NCBI GenBank assembly: GCA_028564675.1
Contig: JAOVVO010000247.1
Location: forward strand, 1 to 64,000
DNA: 64,000 bases
Reading direction: 5' to 3'
Source: Onchocerca lupi
Taxonomy: Eukaryota; Nematoda; Chromadorea; Rhabditida; Onchocercidae
This document shows positions 26,401 through 38,236 of the stretch, piece by piece (the stretch's first letter is position 1; every line of letters starts with the position of its first letter). Position numbers and translations under genes: made by a program. Below the pieces are notes generated by a model. The model did not search any database and had not been told where the DNA came from. It was given only the letters and a program-made list of their open reading frames with translations.

Positions 26401-29358
26401 TCAAACCAGCCAAAAAGATAACTATAATAAATCAATCAAATAGTGTATCTTCAGTTAAAACGATTTTTAACAAAATCCTACATCTAAATTATTTGTAGGA
26501 AATCAACGAGACTTAACTCGCTGTCAAATGATGCAATTTTTTGTATGAAGACTGAGAATTTAAAAAGTTTACCTGTCCTGATTCAACAGCATCAATCAGA
26601 GCATCTGTATCACGTTGACGAATTGCATCGATAAGATGCCTATGAGAACGGTCGAACGAATTAGGACCTGAAAACGAAAATGTTTGATCATGCTTTCAGA
26701 ATTAAAAAATACAGAATTACACCGCAGGAAAATAAAACCTGCAACTAACAAACCTGTTTCATTGCGGCTAGTTGCAGTAGAACCCATACTTTTTGGTAAA
26801 GCACTTCGCCCCTCACACAAAAGCACCATGAGAAGATCGCAAAGACGCAAAGCATCCATAATGCAGCGTTCATCTTTGCTCATCAGAACTGCTTTTAATG
26901 CACAAAAAAGTACTGGAGAACTGCAAAAAAACTATTTGCTAAATAATCTCTGTCTTCATTTCTTGTCAGCGAAATGCCATACCGTTATAATGCATCAGAA
27001 ATACATTCGATATCAAAATATGGCTCCAATTACTCAATGTCCACAAAAATTACCTTACGACTTGCTCGGTAACAGTCGATGAGCCACGGCAAAGATTACT
27101 TAGTAATGAAATGACAACGGAGGTGAATGACGCTGATCGATTTAAGCCAAATCCTAATGATGATATCACTGAATCACTTGATCCCACTGAATTTGCACTT
27201 CTCATATGAGATAGTGATGCAGTGGAGGTTACACTAGTCAGATGTGCTGGCACCAGCGAATTGAGTAGATGTTCAACAAGATTCCCATGACGTACCATTT
27301 CCACCGGATCCATGAATTTACGAATGAAGCGATCCGTTAGAGCGGCGAAACAACGCAGAGCACACTCTGACACCTGAACGGAAAATTCTATTTTAATGTC
27401 TGAAAAAACAAGGACTTGTTGAACCGTAAGAATTTTCAACCATATCAAAATCATTAACATAAATATTAATTGCGATTATAACTTTATTTGGTCTAAACAA
27501 GCTGAAATAATGTATGAATTTCTACTAAAGCAAACCTTCGGATCATCATGCTCAAGAAGAGCTCCCAGACTGGCACTACATTCCGGCATAGTAGAATCAT
27601 TCGGTTCCATTTTACTACACAATCTCGTGATAACAGACATTGCTGAGTGAACAGTATCCTTTAATATAAATTAATGAATTACCATTTATTTACCGGCATC
27701 ATAAAAATGCTTCGATTCCACTGAATCTCAGCAACGTTACCGTTGCAGCATTCTTGAAACTCAGTAACATATTTAATATAAGCATGTTAGGCCCAACTCT
27801 TCTAGACTGAATAATTTTGACAATTATTTTTTAAATACTGTTAGTTGTTTAAAATACCAGAGCTTAGAAAGTTAGAGTTTTGAAGCAAACTGTTAAATTT
27901 ACTGACAAATTCAATTGTTAATATTGACCACTTAATGCTCAATTTTATATTCGAAATTTAGCTACCAAATAAAATTTCTAACAGCATTACCTTGTGAACA
28001 TATTGTCCATGTTGACGAACTAAAGCCAGCATACACTGTAAACCTCCAGCATCATATACTGCAGATGTCTCCCTTTGACAAACATGCTCGAGTAATTTCA
28101 CACACTGTTCGGCTGAAAAAAAAAAAAAAAAAAAAGAAATTTTGAGAAAAATCTCAAACATGCAACAAAATGTAACATCTATAAAATTCTGAAACAAAAC
28201 TGTCTCTAAAGAATGGGAAAAATATGCATCTCTCGTCGTAATTTCTAACAGAAAAATAAATATATGTTAAAATTTTAATATAAATTAAGATTTACTCATC
28301 GCCTTGATGGGACTAACCTCGACTAGTCCTTGATATTTCTTTCAGTTTTCTAAACATGTGATGGTATAGCGCTAAGTGAAATATGTGCACTGTTACAAAG
28401 TCTTTACGGTACGTTTGGTATTTTAGTTTCATACGCAACAGAAATGCATTAATGCTGTTACGTAATTTAATATGTTACCGAGATCCTTGCTTGTACGATC
28501 ACTCATTTCTGCAACTGCCAATCGATTACAGATAGCTTTAACAGCACCATCGACTTGTGTTATTCTCCTGGTGCATTCATTCGATACATCCAAATAATAA
28601 GTTATAGCGCGTGCAGTGACCTAAATTTATATTACTTAGATCTCAAAAATTCACTAAAAAATCTCAGTTAAACAATTAAGAAATATTCGTAAAGAGATCT
28701 AGTGGTTACAGAATGATTCTCAACATCTTTTTCTGAACAGTGTCTCAGCTTTTATGCTTCCTTTTGATTTAGTTACCTGGTTCCAATTTCTGTGTAGTTT
28801 TTGCCTTACGAAATTCAATTACAATTTTTCAAATTGTAGCTTTGAGTCACTTAAGTATTTCTCAATAACTAGTGTATTTGCGCTGAGAAATGTGTAGAGC
28901 ATTACTTTGCTATGCGAAACAGTTAATTGATGAGAAATACTATTTTTCCGCTTACAATTAAATCCCCTCATCTGTCTGGAACCATTTCATTCCGAAAACT
29001 TCCAAACCACAAGTTCAAGAATGACTGTGATAGATACATACTTCCAAAACATTTTCTGTAGCCGTTTCATCAAGAAATATTTTACACAAAGCAGGAAGGA
29101 AAGTTCTTGGTGGACAACTTTCAAAACACTGATCAATATTGTCACTCATCAGCAATAGCATACAAAGCTGTTCTAGTGCCATTAACTGAAATTCAATTTT
29201 TCTTTAACTGTCTTTTTACTGCTTCTAAATAACAGAAAATTTTCATTTTATATAATGGAAAATGACATATAGTATACATCAATTACCTGAATATCTCGTT
29301 CATCACCGACTCCCGTTTGCAGCCATTCCAGAAGAGTGTCTGGATCCACACCTTCCAT
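8217..29358 (-). CDS. HECTD1: HECTD1-type HECT E3 ubiquitin-protein ligase
   Basis: A giant HECT-family E3 that takes ubiquitin from an E2 onto a catalytic cysteine and passes it to substrates; HECTD1 acts in Wnt/APC, cytoskeletal and developmental pathways, and the nematode counterpart is hecd-1. I trace about 60 exons totalling roughly 3,000 codons, longer than the 2,610 residues of the human protein mainly through the central linker. The start, MEGVDPDTLLEWLQ, mirrors the human N-terminus, and an in-frame stop lies upstream at about 29397-29399. Order: armadillo-like helices, two or three ankyrin repeats, a region specific to HECTD1, SUN-like domain, MIB/HERC2 domain, low-complexity linker with a zinc knuckle, acidic segment, HECT. 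The stop follows the canonical GFHLN ending. Exon coordinates are given in the block entries below. The least certain joint is exon 34/35 (17739 to 17562 or 17559). Confidence 0.95.
11089..12764 (-). other. HECTD1: HECTD1 exons 47-51: pre-HECT region
   Basis: Exons 12630-12764, 12231-12368, 11735-11940, 11353-11425 and 11089-11208. Colinear with the human stretch before HECT: FFYLQQLIQSVEWGQ, RRVWEPTYTLIYG, ALPPWCDELVFKYPCLF, FETR-type SVETR, then TAFGTSRSIVWLQTR and FRIGRIKHERIK. An alternative upstream 3' splice site before the last exon would add a stop (see findings). Confidence 0.88.
12822..18684 (-). other. HECTD1: HECTD1 exons 31-46: long low-complexity linker
   Basis: Exons 18584-18684, 18314-18450, 17972-18100, 17739-17839, 17331-17562, 16668-16810, 16288-16485, 15889-16094, 15352-15507, 15030-15185, 14698-14820, 14342-14482, 13918-14060, 13461-13634, 13086-13274 and 12822-12914. 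Mostly Ser/Thr/Asn/Asp-rich and weakly conserved, but joined by consistent phases. Conserved points are the acidic DDIYDDEMQDEGNEDDCDEE stretch and the block WDDEFVLKHQLPALIPAFDP plus RPGRTNVNQ, nearly identical to human. Exon-like fragments at 15541-15598 and 17051-17101 do not fit the phases and were left out. Confidence 0.75.
18033..18074 (-). other. HECTD1: CCHC zinc knuckle in the HECTD1 linker
   Basis: Within exon 33 (17972-18100), near residue 1,660, the translation contains SCLHCGSQDHRTKDC, an exact CX2CX4HX4C zinc-knuckle pattern. The frame is fixed by both flanking splice phases. I do not recall such a motif in human HECTD1. Knuckles of this type usually bind single-stranded RNA or DNA, or protein partners; the function here is unknown. 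Confidence 0.75.
18763..19639 (-). other. HECTD1: HECTD1 exons 28-30: spacer and MIB/HERC2 domain
   Basis: Exons 19371-19639, 18930-19117 and 18763-18863. The first is a variable Ser/Asn-rich spacer. The next two encode the MIB/HERC2 fold: GSRVVRGPDWKWDDQG, GTVISVIDNG, then WVDVQWDDCTSNSYRFGADG, matching the human domain. Confidence 0.88.
19884..20814 (-). other. HECTD1: HECTD1 exons 24-27: SUN-like (SAD1/UNC) domain
   Basis: Exons 20646-20814, 20418-20526, 20123-20234 and 19884-19993. The reading includes YWLGTNGKTVAEWTNPA, TSSDGERLPYG, DILSRDALNCHTSDDKNA, the discoidin-like core TYTLRHARGYGRSALRNW, and HYLSLSGFEIYGD, all colinear with human HECTD1. The first donor is followed by a 35-nt homopolymer. 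Confidence 0.9.
20606..20640. repeat. 35-nt poly-A (poly-T on the coding strand)
   Basis: The run starts five bases after the 5' splice site that follows the HECTD1 exon at 20646-20814, so the coding-strand intron begins GTCAG then T35. Confidence 0.9.
21172..23564 (-). other. HECTD1: HECTD1 exons 16-23: conserved mid region
   Basis: Exons 23417-23564, 23216-23275, 22995-23130, 22672-22837, 22336-22520, 21935-22162, 21598-21797 and 21172-21362. Conserved landmarks: YRWKDWRLIKSRDSFFIW, DGSNGWFRFMLDGQLSTMY, EDLPGFIFESNR, DFVTGWAARGGGRRLR, YLYDTPGGSSFGLQLL and MVAKQWYDR. A run of about 33 A (T on the coding strand) begins a few bases inside the intron that follows the first of these exons. Confidence 0.88.
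23376..23408. repeat. 33-nt poly-A (poly-T on the coding strand)
   Basis: Lies 8 bp inside the HECTD1 intron that begins at 23416 on the minus strand. Length may be imprecise in the assembly. Confidence 0.9.
23756..26261 (-). other. HECTD1: HECTD1 exons 9-15: ankyrin repeats and following region
   Basis: Exons 26097-26261, 25851-26010, 25396-25514, 24759-24992, 24249-24471, 24004-24146 and 23756-23867. The first two encode ankyrin repeats with visible TLLNW, GADVNKGQ, SSLHYAACFGR and LLKYGANPDLRDEEGKTALD signatures, matching the human repeats. Exons 11-13 match the helical region that follows in HECTD1; exons 14-15 are Ser/Thr/Asn-rich and poorly conserved. The break between 25851 and 25514 is a normal intron. 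Confidence 0.88.
26573..29358 (-). other. HECTD1: HECTD1 exons 1-8: N-terminal armadillo-like block
   Basis: Exons 29287-29358, 29042-29185, 28479-28620, 27991-28112, 27536-27658, 27054-27373, 26754-26920 and 26573-26667. The translation tracks human HECTD1 almost helix for helix: LEQLCMLLLMSDNIDQCFE, CPPRTFLPALCKIFLDE, TARAITYYLDVS, then VISLLSNLCRGSSTVTEQ, and SHRHLIDAIRQRDTDALIDA leading into the ankyrin repeats. A serine-rich insert occupies part of exon 6. All splice phases agree. Confidence 0.9.
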
Positions 29359-31709
29359 CACACTCGTTCCGTATTCTTTGAACAACACACCTTGTAGCTT
29401 AACAATAAGTTATTAACAATGGAAATATAAAGATAAGAGCGGAACAAGATCAACTGAAGTGCATGATGATGCTAGTATGCCATTGCATCATAAGTAAATC
29501 AGTTCATTACCAAAAGAATCATGAAACATTTCGAAACAAAAAATATAGCAGAAGTTTGAAAAGGCTAAAAAAATTTTTAGAGGCAAAATAATATCTAATA
29601 AGCAGGACGATGAAACTCGCAGAGATCAATAATTAGACAGCACTAGACAGTTTGGAAGAATGATTCATCTTGCTCTTGGTCATTATAACGTCCAATTCAA
29701 AAAAATATCTAAGAGAAGATCTAAAGAAAACAGCTAACGACATTGTTTTCAACCTATACCATGTTGTTAAATGCATTTGAATGAAACTAACAAAACTTAC
29801 AGCAGCCGAGGAGATGATAAGGAGAATTTAGAATGGAAATATGGAAAGAAGTTTCCGCCAGAAGATGAAAAACGCTTGAAAATTGGAAAATGTTCATCGA
29901 GTGAGAAAAAGTGAAATGTGGCAACTAATCTAGTCTTAACAAGATGGTTTTCCTTGGGAATCCTTGCAATCTAGCTTTCCTACAGAGCTTGAAATCAACT
30001 GCAGCCAACAAACTTGGCAAAAGAACCAAGACCAAAGATCAAAAGTAACATATTACCCATAGAAAGGAAAATTATAAATCGAAAGACGTGGAAGGAAAGT
30101 TTTTAGGAGTTTATTATAGGGCTTATCATCGATGCATCTCATGGATTCAAATCAAGAAATCCATCTCGACCAAATATGGTTAAAATTGACGAGATAGTAC
30201 AGGACAACATGCGAAAATAAGTAGCTTATGATAAAGAGCTGACAAACAGAAGAAGGAAGAGTATGCCATATGTTGAATTTTTACCAATTATATCGGCGGA
30301 GCATTGTGATGACAATGATAGAATGAATACGGAAACCACAATATCACCAGATGACCTCTGACCTGCCCGTTGTTAAAACCGCAGTTATGTAACGAAGGAT
30401 CGATTTCCATTTCATCCCTTTTTTCGCATTCGGATAAACAACTGCACTGTGCAGACGGATGTGCATGTGTTTACTTGGTACACAGGTATATTTGTGGCGA
30501 TTTTAAAATTAACTGGATGGAAGTAGTTGCAGGTGACTAGAGCCAATATATTTCTGAGCAATGGGTCATTAGAATGACCATAATGAAGTAAAGGTTGACT
30601 ATCAGGGGAATGCAAAAACAAAACAGTCAATAATGATTGTTTGTTCATAGCGATTGAGTACCCAGCATATTCTGGGAGACTTTCATTTTCATATGTCCCA
30701 ATCAAAGTGACATGATGTAAGCCAAAGGTGCTTAATGATCCTGGTTCTTTCTCTAATTAAGGTGCGGGTGAAGTGTACATGTTGGTCTGCAGGTGGTTTA
30801 GAGGTTAGATGTACGGTATGCTGTGGTACTTGTTGAGATAGAAACGATTAGAGAGATGAGGATTATTTTGAAAATAAGACTAATATAGTAAGATATACCT
30901 TAGCAACGGCAGATTTGAAAACAACATTGTTAATCTCTCAGGCAACGATGTTTGTTAATACTTCTTTAACAAGCATTCCAGAAAACGCTAAAATCCGTAT
31001 ATGTGAGATCACATCTGTTTCAGTACTACATCAGATTTGATTATTAATCAGTCTTAAGAACTGCAATCATTTGCAAAAGTTGTTTAAATAATAATAGCCA
31101 TAACTTGAATTGTGAGGTCTGTGCAGCTGCAGTCAGAAGTTTCTAATAATGTAAAATACTTGTGCTGAATATATTCCAGGTTGTACCATGCATATGCAAA
31201 TGACATTAATTTTCAAAATTTTTTTTCCATATAATTCATTTGATTTGAATTAGTCTTACTTTCTCTTAAATCGCAAATCCGCTATCTGCTCATCGTTTCC
31301 AATAAATCTTCTCTTAAATATGTTTTCTTAGTTATTGAGCATTTTCAATTGGTTTTACGTAATTGCTTCTAAATTTGTACGAAAACTTTCATAAACATTG
31401 CAGATGCCAGATGTATGCATACTGAAATTGACAAACGTTAATTTTCACGATCAGACATTTGGCGTTTTCTGAAATTTCTAGCCGTCCATGGAAGTGCGGA
31501 ATGATTAAATCTATGATTAAAAAAAACTATCACTGGGAATAATTGACATTTCTGGAAGCTTTTTTTTTTCGCTTTCGGTGTTTGGATCTTAGCTTATGCT
31601 TTGTTTATAAAGCAGAACAAATTGATCTACAAATTCTATTTGTTTTCTGCATCATTTATTTATCTGCACCATATTTTAATTCAGGACATTGATAACCGAT
31701 TGCTTCATT
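29359..31709. other. Divergent intergenic region, HECTD1 to Rab
   Basis: This must hold the promoters of the minus-strand HECTD1 gene and the plus-strand Rab gene. About 29450-30750 differs in texture from its surroundings: purine-rich on the plus strand, with a 97-codon minus-strand open frame at 30412-30705 that looks protein-like but matches nothing I know. It may be a decayed mobile-element or gene relic. No complete gene was seen. Confidence 0.45.
31671..31684 (+). promoter_or_regulatory. Probable splice acceptor upstream of the Rab ATG
   Basis: TATTTTAATTCAG-type acceptor 25 nt before the start codon, suited to spliced-leader addition or a 5' UTR intron. Confidence 0.4.
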
Positions 31710-33368
31710 ATGGAAACGGACGATACCTTCGACTTTTTATTTAAAATAGTTCTAATCGGTGATATGGGTGTGGGTAAAACATGTGTCGTACAAAGGTATT
31801 TTGTAATACTTTCAAACAATGTATGAATAGATTTTGTGATTATTGACTGGTTTAGAAACTGCTGTAATTCCCACAAGGAAATTTTAAAAGTTAATTTCCG
31901 TAGTTTTCACATTTTTCGATACTTCAGTGTTCTAGAATATTATTGAGTTTCCAAATTGCGTAAGTATCCAAGCATTGTCCAAGTAGTGAAGGGAGGAAAT
32001 AATGTCATACTAGTCTGGAAGGATGCGGAGAAACAAGTCACTGATTACTGTGAAGAAATGATGTATATAAAAAAGTGGGGTTTATAATAAGTTAGGTTGC
32101 GAGATTTTTGTGATAAAATTGAAATTTTAGAATAGTTTCATATTACTAGAGATCTCATTAGTGTGATCAGTGTCCATTTATTTTTTATTTTATGCAGCAT
32201 TTCTTATTGCATGCAGCACATTTACTTCATGTTGAAATTACAAGAATATTGCTGTTATGCACAGCATCCGAAAGAAAGCTTCGTTTGTATGAATGTCTTC
32301 TAGTAAACGGCTTCTTTCTCCTTGATTAAATAATATTAAATGGAATTAATTGAAATTGGATGCATTTCTGAACTACTGAAGGTTCAAAAATGGTACATTC
32401 ATCGAAAGACAAGGAACAACGATTGGTGTTGATTTCTCGATGAAAACACTGATTATCGAAGGCAAACGTGTAAAATTGCAAATTTGGGATACAGGTGGTC
32501 AGGAAAGATTCCGCACAATTACCCAAAGCTATTATAGGTAAGTATGGTTGTTGAAATTATAAGCGGTGTCACCACCTTCTGATGAAGGATGGTACAGCAT
32601 GTTATTTTACATTTCATTATATTATGATTTTCCAACCAAAAAACCGTAAAAGTTTTTCATGCTCATAACAGAGTGTGGAACACTAAGCAGAGATTAGCAT
32701 GAAAAAGTGGAAACTAGTTTAAAACAGATTGTTTAAGAAAGTGCAATATGTTTTGTATCAATATTTTTAATGTAAATTAGATGTTATTTGTTTGGATATC
32801 ATTTATTACAGATCAGCAAATGGTATTCTATTATGTTATGATCTGACATGTCGCCAATCTTTTGAGTCACTCCATCGTTGGCTAGATGACGTATCAAAAT
32901 TTGCTGCACCAAACGTCTGCAAAGTACTTGTTGGTAGGTTTTGTTAACTCATTTAATTCGATACTTTACATATTTCTTGAATATTTCGATAATGTTTGGT
33001 AAGAATGCAAATTTGAAGAGCTAAATGAACAGAGTAGCAGACGTATAGAATTTATTGATAAATAATATATTCATGCAAAATTATTCCACAACTGATTTTT
33101 AGCAACGAAAGCAGATCTTGAAAATGAGCGTCTTGTCGAACGAGATGAGGGTAGCGAATTAGCAAATACACATGGTATGTGCATGTTCATTGAAACATCA
33201 TCAAAAAGTAATTTGAATGTGGATAATGCGTTTTTGGAATTAGCATGTCAGTTGAAGAGGCAATACGAAGCAGGTGTACATCTAGATTCTCAATTGGATG
33301 CTTTCAAAATTTCGCAAGGCACTACAGCGATCAGTTCCAAGTGGGCTTCATGTTGCCATTACTTATGA
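31710..33368 (+). CDS. rab-19: Rab GTPase, Rab19/Rab43 type
   Basis: Membrane-traffic GTPase of the Rab19/43 subfamily, which acts around the Golgi and apical/endosomal routes. Four exons: 31710-31795, 32382-32537, 32812-32933 and 33103-33368; 209 residues with consistent phases. Motifs: P-loop GDMGVGKT, effector TTIGVDF, WDTGGQERFRTITQSYYR (switch II), TKAD guanine-specificity motif, ETSSK. The ending, ASCCHYL, supplies a CCXXX geranylgeranylation site like that of Rab11. FDFLFK before the P-loop and VQRFKNGTF after it are typical of Rab19/43. Two departures from the Rab consensus are visible: Gly replaces Ala in DTAGQ, and Thr replaces Asn in NKxD. The symbol is by resemblance to the nematode rab-19 class. 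Confidence 0.9.
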
Positions 33369-34851
33369 CTAACTTTCCAAATATTTTGATTGGGAAATTG
33401 GAACACAATTGCAGTTTTGCAAGTTTTTTTTCTTTCAATTTGCAAATCTTTTTTTTTTTTCTGTTGCCTTTGTTCCTTTTCGAATCTTTGTTTGGTTTAA
33501 TTGTTTTCTGGATTTATGCTCTTCTATTTTGCAAACATCTGTCTTTCAAGAGTTTGTCTAGATAATGTTTTATATATGGCTTTATAAAAAATGGAAGATT
33601 TTTTTTGGACTTTCGACTTTGAAAAGACGGAAAAATTATGCTCTGTTTGAAAAATATTTGCTTAATAGAAATTGGCGTTCTGATCTCTACCACCTGTCTT
33701 CCTTATTAAGAGTCTTTTAATTAAATCTGGATCTTTCTAAGCTTGATTCTTATGTTGACCAAGCAAGTTTTTGATCCATTTTCCTGATTTTTTGACAGAA
33801 TTTTTAATGCTTCTTTTAATATTGATATTCTAATCTAAATTAAAATATTCGTTTTTTTTCTTGAAATTGCGAATTGATTTGTCTAAGGTACCAAATTTTC
33901 ACGCCTTTTCTGTCATTTACAGATAGTGCTGCATGGTCTTTTGCAAATTTCCGATGGCATTTTAAACCACACTTCATAATTTTACGTTATTTAAATTTAG
34001 CTCTAGACAGCGCATCTAGTTTTTTTCTACATTGATTTGTGGTTATTCCAGATTTATTATGATCGATAGAGTAGTCATTTTCATTCTAAATCGAGATAAG
34101 CATTCAAGACAAGGAAAAATGAATAACAGTGAAATTTTATTTGGCAATTTCTTGATGGAATAAGGAATTCACTTTGGTATTGATTAATTCTCTTAAATAT
34201 ATAGAATTAGGCATTAGTATCCCATTTCAATGCATTTTTTTTTTTTTTTTTTTGATACATGTAATCTACTACATAAATTTTGTTTCTTTTTTTTGCTAAT
34301 GTTTCAATTTTGCTTTGTATAATTTGTACGCATAGAAAAAAAGATCTACCATGGTACTAAAAATAAATTGTGTTCTTGCATGTTCATATTTATATACTCA
34401 GTCGACCGGTCCTGTATTCTCCAAACAGTTCACCAGAACCGTTTCATCTGTTATTTATCTTTTAAACACATATCGAATCTTTCATATGCATAGATTCATT
34501 GTTCATGAAATTGGTGTACTGTAGCGCTATAATAGGATGAGCGAGAAGTTCAAGAAAATAATAATGTTTTGTGATCTTCATTCACTGCATCATTTTTAAA
34601 GTAGCTGAGAAGGATGAAGTTGAATTAGGTACATGGAATACGTTTTTTTTTTTGGAAGGTGATACTCTTAATGTAGTTTTTTTGTGCAAACGGGTTGTTT
34701 TCAATTTGATGGAATATTCAGAGTAAATACGATGAGTTTGTTACGTATATTTGAAATGAGAATAATGATTTGTAATGCTTAACTGTGATTTAATAGCAAT
34801 TTCATTCTGTATTCTAATTCGCTAATGAATTACATTCACCTAGAATACGCC
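33369..34851. other. Intergenic between Rab and CTU1
   Basis: T-rich same-strand spacer holding the Rab 3' UTR, with a T-run near 34238-34254. No gene seen. The 1.5 kb gap is longer than typical intra-operon spacing. Confidence 0.6.
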
Positions 34852-37800
34852 ATGGCACGATGTTGGAAGTGTGATGCATCTGCTTCCGTGAAGAGGTCAA
34901 AGGATGGTAAACCTGCTTGTGTCGTTTGCTTCACTGATGCCTTCGAAGCGGTAAATTAAATATACAAATTTAGAGAATTGTATCTTCGTTCATCTTCAAT
35001 GGTTTGGAACAGAATATCCGTTCATTTCGAAATTCTTCGCATACTGATTGTTTTTCTGTGCATCATTAGAATACAAAGATAATAGGGCGAAGTATAATGA
35101 AGGGAAAAGGTATGAGAAATAACTTCTCCCTACCTTTATTATGATGTCTGATTGAATTTGTCATGGTTTTTGTGTAAACAGAGATGGTTGCTCTCTTGAT
35201 GCGGAGAATGGAGTATAAATGGCTGTTATTAAAAATATATGGCTGAGGAGAATCAAATTGGCAAATTTTCATCATACAAGCCCTAAATAGTGGTCAGCCA
35301 TCTTTCAGCCATATTCTATGCTGCAAGATCGTCAGTAATAAAAATGTTGATTGATTTTGCAGAACACATGCATTGAATATGCAGAAGAATGAGAGAAAAA
35401 TGATAATGCTGGATGGAAAAATAATGAGCTATTGTCAATGAGGAATTATAATTTTTTCTTGGGGAAGGTTGTAAGAAGAACTGTACCGTTGATTCAACTA
35501 ACAGAATTAAAAGTACTCGGGAATGGTCAACTATATTGGCCTTGGTGTATGTAGACACTATTTAGATTATAAGTTATGGTTTTAGGATTGAAACTGGATT
35601 TATTTAAAATGATTGTTTTTCTGCTGCAGGAAGTGCATAATGTGATTAAAACTTATGGTTTATTCGGCGAAGGGAAGAAAGTTGCTATTGGAGCTTCAGG
35701 TGGTAAAGATTCTACGGTATTAATTCATGTGTTAAATAAACTAAATCGGAAGCATGATTACGGGTTGGACATCATTCTACTTTCAATCGATGAGGGAATT
35801 ACGGTACTTTTTTGGTTAATATTTTCGGAATTTATGTACAAATGTTTACATCAACATGTAGTGCTTCCTTCATATAATTTGGCATTTTCAACGAGAAATT
35901 TTTAGATCTTTCGCAATATTAATTCACTGAATGTTTTTGTAATAGCGAAATAAAGGCGAAATAAGCTGCTCATTATTGTATGTGGGCAACTTTGAAAGCT
36001 TGTGAAGCGAACGGTTTTGTTGGTCTTGAAAGTGAGGACGTAAGCGAAATTCCGTTATAGAAAAAGGTTTGAATTGAGTGGGTGAAGTTTTCAATTTTAA
36101 GCATAATGAGGTTCAATTTTCTGTGCTTTCAGGGTTACCGCGATGATTCGCTAAAAGCTGTTGAAAGAAACAAAAATGATTATGGATTGCCGTTGGTAGT
36201 AATGACTTATAAGCAACTGTATGGTTGGACAATGGATGAAATAGTATCGGCGATTGGTACTAAAAATAACTGCACTTTTTGTGGTGTTTTTCGGAGACGT
36301 GCCTTAGACAGGTATATTATTTTTGCAATAATCTATTTCCTTTTTCTCTGGCTTCCCTCGTTACAATTTATCTTTATATCCCTGACGTTAGTTTCTTTCA
36401 TGCGAGGTCATTGCTGAAAGTTGAAAGCAGGATTGTATCCATTTTGTGCGATTTCGTTGTATTAAGATTGGGAATATTCATCCCAAGTACTTCGGTATTT
36501 ACAATTTGAATTTTAGGGGTGCAATTGAGTGTGGAGCAAATATTGTTGCAACAGGACATAATGCTGATGATATGGCAGAGACAGTGTTACTTAACATTTT
36601 GCGAGGCGATTTGGCGCGATTACAGCGGTGTACCGATATTATTACAGGTCTGAATAGTAATTGTTTAATTTATATTTTTGATTCTGAAATCAGTATGAAC
36701 TAGCATCTCATTGTAACTGGATTAACAAGCATTGGGCATTTCGGAAAGCGATATACAAAGAGGCACTTTTTTATATCTTAGTCACTTGAGATAGGATGGA
36801 ACTGCTGTTAGCGCGATCAGTGGATGCTAAATGGATGGTAGTAAAAGAGTTGCCGCAATACTAAGACCATAGATGAATGTGCAAAAGTACCGTTTCATAC
36901 GCTCATATCTCAATAACATTATAGTCGTCGCATTAACATTTCAACGTTCCTGATAATAGTTATTGATAACTTCCGATGTTGCTCAAGAATTTTTGTAAGC
37001 ATACTTTCTGAACTAAGTAGGTGTTACCTTTCCAGGATTGGAAGGCTGTTTGCCTCGAACGAAACCTTTAAAATACGTCTTCGAAAAAGATATTGTGATG
37101 TATGCACACTTCAATAGACTCGACTACTTTTCTACCGAATGTAGATATGCACCTGATTCTTTCCGCAATCACGTAAGGTACATATTTAATAAAATCTGAT
37201 TCACAGTAACATTTTAACCCAACTAATTGGTGGTAGCTTGCGCGCAGAATACAATTTTTCTTGCAGAAAGTATGTCAAAAAGTTGGAAAGGCTGCAGCCG
37301 AAGGCCATTTTAGATCTAATAAAATCCGGCGAGGCAATTTCTGCTCGAAGTGATGTTTTTCTCCCCACATTGACCACATGTGAAAGGTAAATTTTATCTC
37401 AATGCAGAATTATCGTTGTTGGTATTCATGATCAAAGATAAATGAATAAGTTATGTGAATTTTTTAGGTGTAACTACATGTCGTCGCAGAAGCTTTGTAA
37501 AGCATGCCTTTTGCTGCAAGGTCTGTTTACGAACAATCATAGCTTGGGTATAAAAGAGGTAAATTCTTTTGTTGAAATGTGTCACAGTTGGGTTCATAAT
37601 ATCCTGGTAAAAAAAAATTTTGTTGAAATATGAATACTTTGTTCGGTAGTTGTGAGAAATAAGGATTACCTAGGTCAAAGTTTGTTTCTCAAGTGTCCCA
37701 ACTCACTCAAATTGTCATGGTATGTTCCTTTTCCAATAATTACCAATTACTTCAACAGAAAGGAGTTGAAATTTTACGACATTATATATATAATGTTTCA

Positions 37801-38156
37801 TGAAATTTATGCTGCAAAACTATTTATGCCTGGGGATATTAGTTTAGCGTTGCATAAGAACTGTTCTTAAACTTCATCACAGAAGTTCATAAGAGCTCCC
37901 CTTATATTACATATATGGTTGTTAATGTCTCTTGAATAAGTATAGCTAGAAAAATTGCAGGTAGCTTGAAGACAACTTTCGCCACATTAATGATATTCTA
38001 TTTCAAATTTGACGTATATGTTACATAAGTATCGAACAAAAAATTTCTGAAATTCACATTGTGATTTTGCAGAAGACGATGAAGAAAAGGACATGCACAG
38101 AGAAATATCTAGAAAGGAAATGTGTCTGCGAGACAAAGAATAAATTTTGTTTTTGA
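34852..38156 (+). CDS. CTU1: Cytoplasmic tRNA 2-thiolation protein 1 (NCS6)
   Basis: CTU1, with CTU2, activates and thiolates wobble uridine 34 of Lys, Glu and Gln tRNAs in the cytosol, using sulfur from URM1. Eight exons: 34852-34950, 35630-35803, 36133-36311, 36517-36647, 37036-37177, 37267-37386, 37468-37558 and 38073-38156; 339 residues (human 348). Seen: N-terminal CX2C pairs (CWKC, CVVC), the PP-loop ATPase motif GASGGKDST, the core CTFCGVFRRRALD, TGHNADDMAET, YAHFNRLDYFSTEC, and C-terminal Cys pairs CERC and CKAC, which bind metal or an Fe-S cluster in the TtcA/NCS6 family. The last exon is read in the only phase that joins, giving a short basic tail. The other frame of that exon would give an acidic tail, so a slipped boundary is the main doubt. 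Nematode counterpart: tut-1. Confidence 0.93.
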
Positions 38157-38236
38157 ATTTGAATTTATCCGGTTCCTGACTTTACTAATAATAAGAAATT
38201 GAAATGAAACAATAAGGCACAGCCTAAAACTAAAAG

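Noticed and set aside
29359..31709. Search for a known retroelement or viral-type gene
   Set aside because: No reverse transcriptase, integrase or protease motif could be read in any frame, so no element is named.
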